The notes below the pieces were generated by a model that was given only the letters and a program-made list of their open reading frames with translations, was not told the origin of the DNA and did no database searches. The translations under genes and the position numbers were made by a program. Below, piece after piece: positions 46,069 to 54,639 of a DNA stretch of 64,000 nt. How positions within the stretch are numbered: the first letter of the stretch is position 1; the number at the start of each line of letters is the position of its first letter. Source of the stretch: Gammaproteobacteria bacterium (GTDB lineage: Bacteria; Pseudomonadota; Gammaproteobacteria; UBA4575); contig JAWPMW010000001.1 of the NCBI GenBank assembly GCA_033344735.1, positions 682,001 through 746,000 on the forward strand, written 5' to 3'.

Positions 46069-46719
46069 ATGCGAGGAAACAGTACATTAATTCTATTTGC
46101 TAAAAAAGCACAGATTTGCCGAGTCAAAACTCGAATGTGGCCAAATCTATCGTACAGAGAGAGTTTATATTTACATAAAGCACTAACTGCAGATGCAATA
46201 AAGAAATTCAGCGCAAATTCAAAGTTTAAATTGATTCTTTATACAACAGATACAAAAACAATCCACTATTGTAAATCACGAGGCCTCATAATTAAGAGAC
46301 AATATGGTTTAGATTTAGGATCAAGAATGATACATGCAATTAGCCAGGAACTAAAATATTCTCAGAAAGTGGTATTAATAGGTTCTGATTGTCCCACGTT
46401 GAATGTTGACTATATAAAAAATGCATTTATGCACTTATCAAAAAATAATGATGTAGTGTTGGGCCCAACAACAGATGGAGGTTATGTTTTAATAGGTATG
46501 AAAAAGAAAAATGACTATTTATTTAAAAATATTACATGGGGATCCTCAAATGTATTCAATCAAACACTAAAAGTTGCAGCCAATTATAGATGTAACATTA
46601 AATCCTTAGAAAAAGTTTCAGATATAGATACTGCTGAAGATCTGCATGAATTTAATATCAAAAGAATTTATCTGCATGGGCAAACAACTCAACTATTAAA
46701 AAATAGATTAGCCAACTAA
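46069..46719 (+). CDS. TIGR04282/DUF2064-family glycosyltransferase-like protein
   Basis: A 216-residue protein with a nucleotidyl/glycosyl transferase fold: STLILFAKKAQICRVKTRMWP at the start, LGSRMIHAI, VVLIGSDCPTLNVDYI and GPTTDGGYVLIGMKK. This is the DUF2064 pattern, and it is typically the partner of TIGR04283 enzymes, including in arsenosugar loci. No radical SAM or selenocysteine-related gene is nearby. It converges with dusA with a 12-bp overlap. Confidence 0.83.
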   Translation: MRGNSTLILFAKKAQICRVKTRMWPNLSYRESLYLHKALTADAIKKFSANSKFKLILYTTDTKTIHYCKSRGLIIKRQYGLDLGSRMIHAISQELKYSQKVVLIGSDCPTLNVDYIKNAFMHLSKNNDVVLGPTTDGGYVLIGMKKKNDYLFKNITWGSSNVFNQTLKVAANYRCNIKSLEKVSDIDTAEDLHEFNIKRIYLHGQTTQLLKNRLAN

Positions 46720-47673
46720 TTCCAAGCCTTGATGTATTAGGTCCACCCCTGCCCCTGGTTTATGCATATTCTCGCTTAAATAGCGTCTCCAAAGCTTAGC
46801 ACCAGGAATACCTTGATATACATTTAAAATATGTTTTGTCATCGATTTAAGAGGCGTGCCATTTTTAATATTGTCTTCCACATATTCAGCATACTTTAAA
46901 ATGACTTCATTCATATCTGCATATTGAGTTGAACTTTGATTATATATCTCACTATCAACTTTTAATAGAAATTCAGGATGCTTGTATGCTTGTCGGCCAA
47001 TCATTGCGCCATCAACATACTGTAAATGATTCTTTACCTGCTGAATTGAATCAATACCTCCATTTATAATTACATTTAAAGCTGGATAATCATTTTTTAG
47101 CATATAGACACGTTGATAATCTAGTTCTGGAATTTCTCTATTTTGTTTTGGGTTCAAACCTTTCAACCATGCTTTTCGCGCATGAACAATAAGTGTTTCA
47201 CAGCCAACTGCAATAATAGAATCAACAAATTCACATAAGAATTCATAACTGTCATCATCATCTACACCTATCCGACATTTAACTGTTATTGGAATATCTA
47301 CTTGTTCACGCATAGCACTAATACATGTAGCAACTTGTCTAGGCTCACGCATCAAACACACACCAAATCTACCTGCTTGTACACGGTCACTTGGACAACC
47401 AACATTTATATTGACTTCATCGTACCCTACACTTTCACCCCACTTAGCAGACTGTGCCATATCCTTTGGCTCGCTTCCGCCTAACTGTAATGCAATTGGG
47501 TGTTCACATGCATTGAATTCCAAAAATCTGTCTCTGTCACCATGAATCAAAGCACCACTAGTGACCATCTCAGTATATAAACGAGTATGTTGAGTCATTA
47601 ACCTTACTAAGTATCTATAATGACGGTCTGTCCACTCCATCATTGGTGCAATACATAATTTATGATTTGTCAT
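46708..47673 (-). CDS. dusA: tRNA-dihydrouridine synthase A
   Basis: A 321-residue FMN enzyme reducing uridines (U20/U20a) in the tRNA D loop. The N terminus KLCIAPMMEWTDRHYRYL is diagnostic for DusA, and C93 in NVGCPSDRVQ is the catalytic acid. IINGGIDSIQQ and GAMIGRQAYKHP match the FMN phosphate-binding region. It is downstream of the aminopeptidase gene by 7 nt, so the two are probably cotranscribed. Confidence 0.95.
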   Translation of the reverse strand: MTNHKLCIAPMMEWTDRHYRYLVRLMTQHTRLYTEMVTSGALIHGDRDRFLEFNACEHPIALQLGGSEPKDMAQSAKWGESVGYDEVNINVGCPSDRVQAGRFGVCLMREPRQVATCISAMREQVDIPITVKCRIGVDDDDSYEFLCEFVDSIIAVGCETLIVHARKAWLKGLNPKQNREIPELDYQRVYMLKNDYPALNVIINGGIDSIQQVKNHLQYVDGAMIGRQAYKHPEFLLKVDSEIYNQSSTQYADMNEVILKYAEYVEDNIKNGTPLKSMTKHILNVYQGIPGAKLWRRYLSENMHKPGAGVDLIHQGLELVG

Positions 47674-47680
47674 AAATATC

Positions 47681-49057
47681 CTACTTAGGAGAGTATCTTG
47701 ACTCTAAATATTGACAGACACTACGTAGACCCATTGCTTCACCTCCTTTAGGTCTTCCTGGTCGACTTCTCATGTTATACGCCATAATATCAAAATGAAG
47801 CCAGTCACAGTCATCTGAGACAAATGACTGTAAAAATAACGCTGCGGTTATAGCACCTCCATAACCACTTGATGCACAATTGACTAAATCAGCTATGCTA
47901 CTTTTAAGTTGATGTTTATACCCATCATGTAATGGTAATCTCCAGATATCATCTTCAGAAGCATTTGCTGAACTATTTAAGTCATGTGCAGTTTTATTTT
48001 TCTCACTGAAAAACACGCCTACTTCTGTACCTAGTGCCACGCGTGCAGCACCTGTTAATGTTGCATAATCGATTAATAAGTCTGGATCTGACTCACATAG
48101 TTCTGTAATAGCATCTGCCAATACTAATCTTCCCTCTGCATCAGTATTATCTATTTCTACTGAAGTTCCTGAACGAGCAGTAACTACATCACCCGGTCTG
48201 TAAGCATTATTTGAAATTGCATTCTCAACGGCAGGGATTAAAACCTGTAAACGTACAGGTAAATTAGTTTCCATAATATAGTTAGCCAAACCAAGTGCAT
48301 GTGCTGCACCACCCATATCTTTTTTCATCCAGCGCATTCCTGTAGCATTCTTGATATTTAATCCTCCACTATCAAAACATACACCCTTACCGGCGACACA
48401 TAATAATGGGTACTCAGGTTTACCCCATTCAATTTTGATAAGTCTAGGTTCATGTTCGCTGGCTCGTCCTACTGCATGTATCAGCGGGTAGTTATTAGAA
48501 ATCAGATCATCACCCACAACCTCACTAAATGATGCATTAAACTTTATGGCCAAACTCTGTGCTGCATGTGAAAGATGTTCTGGCATCATTTCATTTGCAG
48601 GTTCATTGATCAGATCTCTGACAATATATGTTGAATTAATTGTCGCCAATACCGTTGTTTGGTCGATATTAGAATCGAATAATAAGCGAGCACATTGCTT
48701 TGATTTTTTGTACTTAGAAAACTGATAAGATCCTAGCCCCCATCCAATAGCAAGCTTTTCACGATCAGTAGCCGGAAGCTTATCAGTTAAATAATAATTT
48801 CCTGCTGGTAGAGCTAATGGCAAATTAGCAATCGTCCAAATTGACAGACAGTTATCGACAATAACAACAACTTGGTTTAACTTACCTTGTTCATCTGGGA
48901 CTAGATAATAATTACCTTCCTGTATTGAGCGATTACTAGACAATAACCATGTTGTAAGATTATCTAAGGATGAGTCTGTTAATTCATCAAACTCTGACTT
49001 TGTAAATAATGTAATTAAAATGCTATCTTCTTTGGCGGCTTCGTAAAAACATTCCAT
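47681..49057 (-). CDS. M17 leucyl aminopeptidase family protein
   Basis: A 458-residue cytosolic metallopeptidase. Catalytic and metal residues of the M17 family are present: K224 and D229 in AGKGVCFDSGG, D247 in MKKDMGG, and D306, E308 and R310 in NTDAEGRLVLADA. The N-terminal domain is divergent from PepA. It lacks the DNA-binding arguments for PepA/XerA function, so I leave out the symbol. It is the upstream partner of dusA. Confidence 0.9.
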   Translation of the reverse strand: MECFYEAAKEDSILITLFTKSEFDELTDSSLDNLTTWLLSSNRSIQEGNYYLVPDEQGKLNQVVVIVDNCLSIWTIANLPLALPAGNYYLTDKLPATDREKLAIGWGLGSYQFSKYKKSKQCARLLFDSNIDQTTVLATINSTYIVRDLINEPANEMMPEHLSHAAQSLAIKFNASFSEVVGDDLISNNYPLIHAVGRASEHEPRLIKIEWGKPEYPLLCVAGKGVCFDSGGLNIKNATGMRWMKKDMGGAAHALGLANYIMETNLPVRLQVLIPAVENAISNNAYRPGDVVTARSGTSVEIDNTDAEGRLVLADAITELCESDPDLLIDYATLTGAARVALGTEVGVFFSEKNKTAHDLNSSANASEDDIWRLPLHDGYKHQLKSSIADLVNCASSGYGGAITAALFLQSFVSDDCDWLHFDIMAYNMRSRPGRPKGGEAMGLRSVCQYLESRYSPK

Positions 49058-49133
49058 GCTTATATATATGGTAATTTATAAAGCAATTATTGTAACAAAC
49101 CAAGCTTGAAACAGCTGCATCAATATTAAGTAA

Positions 49134-50054
49134 ATGACTACTGATACTCCAGCACTTAAGATAGAGAATTTAATAAAATGCTACAAAGGTGGCTTCCAAG
49201 CACTTAATGGCATATCTTTTCAGGTCAATCAGGGTGACTTCTATGCATTACTTGGACCCAATGGTGCAGGTAAGTCAACGACAATAGGTATAATTTGCTC
49301 GTTAGTGAATAAGACTTCTGGCAGTGTCGAAGTGTTTGGTCATAATATTGATAATGACTTTGCGGAAGCAAAAAAATTAATTGGATTGGTGCCGCAAGAG
49401 TTTAATTTTAATTCGTTTGAACCAATTCAGGAAATTGTAAAATATCAGGCTGGTTACTATGGAATATCAGCAAATATTGCAAAAGAAAAGGCAGAGCATA
49501 TATTAAATATTTTAGGATTATGGGATAAAAGAAAAAATACTCCGCGCGAATTATCAGGCGGGATGAAACGTAGATTAATGATTGCTCGAGCACTTATTCA
49601 TGACCCACAATTATTAATCCTCGATGAGCCTACTGCTGGTGTAGATATAGAAATACGCCGTTCTATGTGGGAATTATTACAAAAATTAAATGAAGATGGC
49701 AGGACTATTATCCTAACCACACATTACTTAGAAGAAGCAGAGTATTTGTGTAGAAATATAGGCATTATAAATGATGGCAATATTATAATTGATACATCAT
49801 TGAGAGAATTCTTGGATCAATTACAAAAAGAGACCTTTATTGTCTATTTGAAAAAGCCTTTAACAGTGACACCAATAATCGAAAATGCTTCAATTTACTT
49901 AACTGATGAGCGTACTTTAGAAGTTACACCTGAAGAAAATCAAACGCTAGAATCAATATTTTCAGACTTCGCAAACCTCAACATTGAAATTGTCAGTATG
50001 AGAAATAAATCGAATCGACTTGAAGAACTATTTATGAATCTAGTTAAAAAATAA
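49134..50054 (+). CDS. ABC-2 type transporter ATP-binding subunit
   Basis: A 306-residue single-cassette ATPase with Walker A GPNGAGKST, Q-loop VPQEFNF, signature LSGGMKRRLMIARAL and Walker B LLILDEPTAGVD, then TTHYLEEAEYL. This matches YadG/CcmA-like exporters. It is followed 12 nt later by the membrane subunit. The substrate is not indicated. Confidence 0.92.
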   Translation: MTTDTPALKIENLIKCYKGGFQALNGISFQVNQGDFYALLGPNGAGKSTTIGIICSLVNKTSGSVEVFGHNIDNDFAEAKKLIGLVPQEFNFNSFEPIQEIVKYQAGYYGISANIAKEKAEHILNILGLWDKRKNTPRELSGGMKRRLMIARALIHDPQLLILDEPTAGVDIEIRRSMWELLQKLNEDGRTIILTTHYLEEAEYLCRNIGIINDGNIIIDTSLREFLDQLQKETFIVYLKKPLTVTPIIENASIYLTDERTLEVTPEENQTLESIFSDFANLNIEIVSMRNKSNRLEELFMNLVKK

Positions 50055-50066
50055 TTAGAATTAATT

Positions 50067-50840
50067 ATGACATTCACTCAAAAAATTATTGCATTAAGAA
50101 CAATTTTTTTAAAAGAAATTTTAAGATTTTCACGGATATGGGTACAAACTATTGTGCCTTCCATTATAACTGTCGCACTATACTTTATAATTTTTGGCAA
50201 CTTGATTGGCTCGCAATTAAATGATGTCAAAGGACATGCTTACATAGACTACATCATTCCTGGAATGATAATGATGTCAATAATAACCAACTCATATGCC
50301 AATGTAGTCTCATCATTTTATAGCTCCAAATTTCAGAAACATATTGAAGAAATGCTTGTTTCTCCTATGCCAAATTATATTATTATTTGGGGATTCTTAT
50401 CTGGAGGTATTGCTAGAGGAGTAATGGTTGGTGTAGCAGTCTCACTAACAGCAACATTTTTTACAGACTTACAATTTCAAAATATTGGATTACTCTGTTT
50501 AGTTACTCTGCTTACTTGTATATTATTTTCACTTGCAGGTTTAATAAATGCTATTTTTGCCAATAGCTTCGATGATATATCATTAATTCCTACGTTTGTA
50601 TTAACACCATTAACCTATCTTGGCGGAATATTTTACAGCATTGATATGCTTCCAGAATTTTGGCGTTCAGTATCATATGCAAATCCTATTTTGTATATGG
50701 TTGATACTTTTAGGTTAGCAATGATTGGAGTAAACGATATAAATATCTATTTATCTCTGACTATTATATCAGTATTTGTACTTGCACTATATATTGCTGC
50801 ATCAACCTTATTGAACAAAGGCATCGGAGTACGCAGTTAA
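50067..50840 (+). CDS. ABC-2 type transporter permease
   Basis: A 257-residue protein with six hydrophobic segments and the ABC-2 membrane domain pattern: FLKEILRFSRIWVQTIVPSI at the start, IDYIIPGMIMMSIITNSYAN, and LTYLGGIFYSIDMLPEFWRSV with ANPILYMVDTFR, as in YadH. It forms an exporter with the upstream ATPase. It is convergent with the ExeA-FHA gene. Confidence 0.92.
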   Translation: MTFTQKIIALRTIFLKEILRFSRIWVQTIVPSIITVALYFIIFGNLIGSQLNDVKGHAYIDYIIPGMIMMSIITNSYANVVSSFYSSKFQKHIEEMLVSPMPNYIIIWGFLSGGIARGVMVGVAVSLTATFFTDLQFQNIGLLCLVTLLTCILFSLAGLINAIFANSFDDISLIPTFVLTPLTYLGGIFYSIDMLPEFWRSVSYANPILYMVDTFRLAMIGVNDINIYLSLTIISVFVLALYIAASTLLNKGIGVRS

Positions 50841-50847
50841 CAATATT

Positions 50848-52149
50848 TTATGCAGGCATCGCTGCTTCATTTTTCCCTCTTATGCTTTTAGGCATTTCAG
50901 GAGCAGATTCTTTAGAATTTGACGGGATGCTACTTACCTTTTTCTCTTGGTAATTAATATTATCAACTCTATATTCCATATCAACACGAGCTAATGATAT
51001 TTTATCTCCAGCTTTCAATACGCATTTATTAATACGGTGACCATTAACTAAGGTTCCATTAGTACTGCGTAAATCCTCTAAAAAGAAATTATTATGGAAA
51101 CTAATGACTTTGGCATGATGCATGCTTACTGATTTAAGTGGTATATGAATCTCATTACTAGGAATTCGACCAATTGTAGTAACCTCTTTAGTAATATCAA
51201 AACAAGCAACAACCTTGTTGCCTTCCAATTGGACTAATTTAGGTGTCGGTTCACCTGCCATATTAAGTGAAGCAACGTTCTTCTCAGCAAAGTGCTTAAT
51301 TCCTACGCGCTCTTCATATGGTATCCACTGAAGTTCATCAACAGATAACTCTAATGTTTTTACTGAAATAGATTTTTCTTGCTCAACAAAGGCAGTAATA
51401 AGTGCAGTATCAAACAATGCATTAATTAACCGCGGTACACCGCCTGTGTAACGGTGAATTATCGAATAGCATTCCGGGTGAACAATTGGCTCTGCCTTAC
51501 CCTCTTCTTCAGCTGTATAATCATAGCCAGCGGTCTCCATACGATGCCTCACATAAGCAACAATATCTTCTTGATTCAGTGGAGCCAAATGAAATCTAAA
51601 GCGAATCCTTTGACAAAGCTGCTCCATACCTGGTGCATCCAACACTTGTTTCAATTCTGGTTGACCTACAAGCACTAAATTTAGAATACGCTCTTGTTGC
51701 GTTTCCATTCCGGTTAGCATGCGCACTTCTTCTAGGACCCGTCTGCTTAAATTTTGAGCTTCATCAATTACTAGAATAACTTGACGGCCATTTTCATATT
51801 GCTCCATCAAGTAGTTATTTAGCATTTCTATTAATTCAACTTTACTCGCATTGAATGGTTTAAATCCAAATTCAACTAATATTGCTTGGAAAAACTCTAA
51901 TTCATCTAGTTGTGTTTGGTAAACTCGCGCAATAACTACATCATCACCCACACTAGATAACAAACTTTGGATAAGTGTTGTTTTGCCTGAACCAATCTCA
52001 CCTGTAATTACTACAAATCCATCACGATTCCACACTGTATAGTCCATATAAGCTTTTGCACGCTTATGGCCTTGGCTTAAATACAAAAAATTCGCATCAG
52101 GTGTTAACTGGAAAGGCTGTTGTTGTAGACCAAAATGTTCTAAATACAT
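50848..52149 (-). CDS. ExeA/GspA-like AAA ATPase with C-terminal FHA domain
   Basis: A 433-residue protein. Its start MYLEHFGLQQQPFQLTPD is the ExeA/GspA signature. Walker A GEIGSGKT is at 50-57, Walker B VILVIDEAQ at 124-132, and the sensor RYTGGVPRLIN near 233. No peptidoglycan-binding domain follows. Instead residues about 310-395 are an FHA domain with TIGR (325-328), SVSMHHA (340-346) and STNGTLVNG (362-370). The Ser that usually precedes the ligand-binding loop is kept, so phospho-Thr binding is plausible. It has no membrane helix, and gspB is absent. It is the second FHA protein in the window. Confidence 0.85.
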   Translation of the reverse strand: MYLEHFGLQQQPFQLTPDANFLYLSQGHKRAKAYMDYTVWNRDGFVVITGEIGSGKTTLIQSLLSSVGDDVVIARVYQTQLDELEFFQAILVEFGFKPFNASKVELIEMLNNYLMEQYENGRQVILVIDEAQNLSRRVLEEVRMLTGMETQQERILNLVLVGQPELKQVLDAPGMEQLCQRIRFRFHLAPLNQEDIVAYVRHRMETAGYDYTAEEEGKAEPIVHPECYSIIHRYTGGVPRLINALFDTALITAFVEQEKSISVKTLELSVDELQWIPYEERVGIKHFAEKNVASLNMAGEPTPKLVQLEGNKVVACFDITKEVTTIGRIPSNEIHIPLKSVSMHHAKVISFHNNFFLEDLRSTNGTLVNGHRINKCVLKAGDKISLARVDMEYRVDNINYQEKKVSSIPSNSKESAPEMPKSIRGKNEAAMPA

Positions 52150-52485
52150 ACCAAAGTTTCTCTTCTGTTGTGAATGCTGACGTGCTTACTAGTCAAACAT
52201 GTGATTTATTAAATTTATAATACGCATTGTAATGGTGAGAAAAATCATTTTTAGAAGATAACTCACAAAACAAACTAATCAGTAAATAAAGAAGCATAAA
52301 AAACAAGTAATAAGCCAAACCTTACTAGCTAAACATAACTGCACTAGAAATATAACTTAATGTTATATATGGATTTTATAGAAATTAACAAGCAGAGAAT
52401 GTGATGGTTATCAAAACTAATGAAATTACCTGTGAATACAAGCAACTAAGATATATAAATCACTTTGAATTTATAGTAATTAAGA
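52150..52485. other. Intergenic region between exeA-like gene and fur
   Basis: This 336-bp AT-rich stretch lies downstream of fur and upstream of the ExeA-FHA gene, both on the minus strand. I see no credible open frame and no clear terminator hairpin for fur. Confidence 0.55.
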
Positions 52486-52911
52486 TTAATTACCAGCATT
52501 ATCACATTCTGGAGAAGTACACTCTCCGTAAATAATTAATGAATGATCTGTAATTTTAAATCCCGCATCTTCAGCAATTTTCTTTTGCTGTTCTTCAATT
52601 GATGCGTTTAAAAATTCAACAATTTTTCCACACTTTATGCAAATCAGATGGTCATGATGTTTGCCACGATCCAGCTCAAAAACAGCTTGCCCACCCTCAA
52701 AATGGTGACGCATAACTAGCCCAGCTCCTTCAAACTGGGTGAGAACTCGGTATATCGTCGCTAAACCAATTTCTTCATCAGAATCAAGCAGTACACGATA
52801 TATGTCTTCAGCACTCAAATGCTGTTGAGTTGACTGCTCTAAAATCTCCAAAATCTTCATTCTGGGGAGAGTGACTTTCAAGCCTGCCTTGCGTAAATCT
52901 TGGTTTTCCAT
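52486..52911 (-). CDS. fur: Ferric uptake regulator Fur
   Basis: A 141-residue metalloregulator. The N-terminal winged helix contains GLKVTLPRMKILEILEQS and EIGLATIYRVLTQFEGAGLV. The metal-site block HHDHLICIKCGKIVEF has the His ligands and the CxxC pair, and ECTSPEC supplies a second Cys pair near the end. This resembles Fur rather than Zur or PerR. It probably controls iron genes elsewhere, perhaps the exb/tonB operon. Confidence 0.95.
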   Translation of the reverse strand: MENQDLRKAGLKVTLPRMKILEILEQSTQQHLSAEDIYRVLLDSDEEIGLATIYRVLTQFEGAGLVMRHHFEGGQAVFELDRGKHHDHLICIKCGKIVEFLNASIEEQQKKIAEDAGFKITDHSLIIYGECTSPECDNAGN

Positions 52912-52984
52912 ATGGATAATTAGAATTAATTTATGGACAGAACTATAGCAATAAATCGACGATATAGTATCGAATTATTATCCA

Positions 52985-53368
52985 CTATTTTTGCTTAATA
53001 CGAAAATATTTCAGATTTCTCAATAAGTTGCGTGCAGCCTCCTCAAAAGTTTGATCACCATTAATGGTGCAATAATCACGCAACCATGATTCCACTTGAT
53101 TCACCGTTTTGGTTTTTCCTAAAATTGAATAGGTTTCTTCTTGTAAATAATTATAGGCAGTCATATAACCTGCTAACCAGCTTAAATAGTATGCAGCGCC
53201 TTTTTCATCTTCTGTTAAAAATGATTTACAACTTAAATTACCCAGACCCATGGTTAAGTATTGACCGGTGTCGTCTGCAGCGTAATTCGCGTTTGCGCAA
53301 AGAAGTGTTGCTAAGAATAAAATTATTGAAGCAAAGCTATTCAATTTTTGATTTAAATGAGATATCAC
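52985..53368 (-). CDS. Small periplasmic protein, HdeA-like pattern
   Basis: A 127-residue protein with a signal peptide (SIILFLATLLCANANYA, cleavage near residue 30). The mature part has two Cys, C47 in LSCKSFL and C100 in LRDYCTI, spaced as in HdeA-like helical proteins, and YYLSWLAGYMTAYNYL between them. The family call is tentative, from pattern alone. It lies 73 nt upstream of fur on the same strand and just downstream of a terminator that would end a transcript coming from further right. Confidence 0.6.
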   Translation of the reverse strand: MISHLNQKLNSFASIILFLATLLCANANYAADDTGQYLTMGLGNLSCKSFLTEDEKGAAYYLSWLAGYMTAYNYLQEETYSILGKTKTVNQVESWLRDYCTINGDQTFEEAARNLLRNLKYFRIKQK

Positions 53369-53402
53369 AATTGACTTGAATATAGTATCTTAAATCATTG
53401 AA

Positions 53403-53436
53403 TTTAAAAATAAAAACCCGCCATTGAGACGGGTTT
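53403..53436 (-). terminator. Intrinsic terminator, minus strand
   Basis: On the minus strand a 7-bp stem AAACCCG / CGGGTTT with a 9-nt loop is followed by TTATTTTTAAATT. The plus-strand side has no T run. No coding gene lies immediately upstream on the minus strand, so it must end either a noncoding transcript or a long read-through. Confidence 0.7.
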
Positions 53437-53480
53437 GCAATCTGCCAATTGTACGCTGGGACTCCGACAATTTATTGTTT
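53405..53480 (-). ncRNA. Candidate small RNA ending at the terminator
   Basis: On the minus strand, TTGACA (53513-53508) is followed after 21 nt by TATAAA (53486-53481). About 70 nt later comes the terminator. The segment between includes a short inverted repeat ACAAT/ATTGT and a segment GGAGTCCCAGCG. The 21-nt spacer is longer than normal for sigma 70, which weakens the promoter. No known family was recognised. Confidence 0.3.
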
Positions 53481-53913
53481 TTTATACCTAACTAGAGGAG
53501 AAAGGGTTGTCAATTTTCCGTGCGTACGGCATATCAAATTCTCTATATATCTTCCATCGTAAGACAAAGCTAACTTTCTAGCTTAGCGAAGATATGTGAG
53601 GCAACACATTAGCATACCTTTAAACCGATTTCACAAGGTTTTATAGCCATTTCCAATCGATTCCTAAGTATTCACGCTAAATATAGCGAATTTGAAAAAT
53701 GTTAAACAGATAAATGCTTAAATAATCTGAGTCTTGTTGGCCGACCAATGATATAGAAATCCCGCTTAACAGCACAACATTATTAATTATGTACATTTTA
53801 TTTCTTTATAATTCATAAAGTTATCGTCAATTTGCTGGCCTCTATACACTTTTTAATGGTGCTGAGAAAAATACAAATATCCCTTATGTCCTGGCAAATA
53901 TATAAAATTAACA

Positions 53914-54618
53914 ATGAGATATATCTATATGAATTATATGAATTATTTTATTTTTATTTTCATCATTCTTTTGAGTAACGCTCAAGCAGATATGGTACTC
54001 AATAAATCCATCGTCTATTTCGAACCTAGCGAACCTAATAAGCAAGATATAGAAATTGAGAATGTTGGTTCAAATCCACTGTACATAAAGGTTGAGCCGA
54101 AGATAGTAAAATACCCTGGCACGGATCAACAGATTCGTGAACCTTACAATGATCCAACAAAATCTGGATTATTAGTGTCGCCAAACAAGTTAGTTATCCC
54201 CCCAGGTGGAAGGAAGCTAGTTCGCTTTGTAAATCTAATCCCTAATCCTACAAAAGAGCGCGTTTATAGAGTAAGCGTGTCACCTGTTGTTGGAGATCTG
54301 GTTGATGGTCAATCAGGAGTTAAAATTGTTATTGGTTACGAAGTTCTCGTATTAGTCCATGCAGTAAATGGAGAGCATGAATTGGTTCATAAGCGTTCAG
54401 CAAAATCGTTTGAAATAGAAAATAAAGGAAATAAGAATGTTTTACTGCGTGAAGGTATTCAATGCCCTAACGAAGAAAAAAACGAAAATGATTGCGATCA
54501 CATCCCTGGCAAACGACTTTACCCAGGAAATACATGGAAAGTGGATTTACCAAACGATATGCCTGTGAAATTCTTTTTAAATTCTGGATTAAAAAACTCC
54601 GTAAGAATATTTGAATAA
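53914..54618 (+). CDS. PapD-like periplasmic pilus chaperone
   Basis: A 234-residue protein with a signal peptide (cleavage near A25 in NAQA). The mature start MVLNKSIVYFEPSEPNKQDI, LVSPNKLVIPPGGRKLVRFV with the basic residue of the cleft, and YRVSVSPVV are typical of the first Ig-like domain of chaperones for alternate (CS1-type) fimbriae. The second domain ends SGLKNSVRIFE. The usher gene begins 21 nt downstream. The first of several Met codons was kept as start. Confidence 0.85.
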   Translation: MRYIYMNYMNYFIFIFIILLSNAQADMVLNKSIVYFEPSEPNKQDIEIENVGSNPLYIKVEPKIVKYPGTDQQIREPYNDPTKSGLLVSPNKLVIPPGGRKLVRFVNLIPNPTKERVYRVSVSPVVGDLVDGQSGVKIVIGYEVLVLVHAVNGEHELVHKRSAKSFEIENKGNKNVLLREGIQCPNEEKNENDCDHIPGKRLYPGNTWKVDLPNDMPVKFFLNSGLKNSVRIFE

Positions 54619-54639
54619 CCAAATACAGTTGTCCAAGGA

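Larger units (their letters stand above)
53369..53913. other. Large intergenic region with terminator and possible small RNA
   Basis: This 545-bp region has no credible protein-coding frame. It holds a strong minus-strand terminator at its left end and a short possible small-RNA gene just upstream of it. The rest (53515-53913) is AT-rich and must include the promoter of the fimbrial chaperone gene; I see nothing else there. Confidence 0.6.

Noticed and set aside
53086-53379. Plus-strand open frame over the HdeA-like gene
   Set aside because: It is the reverse of a gene with a clear signal peptide and Cys pair, and shows no features of its own.
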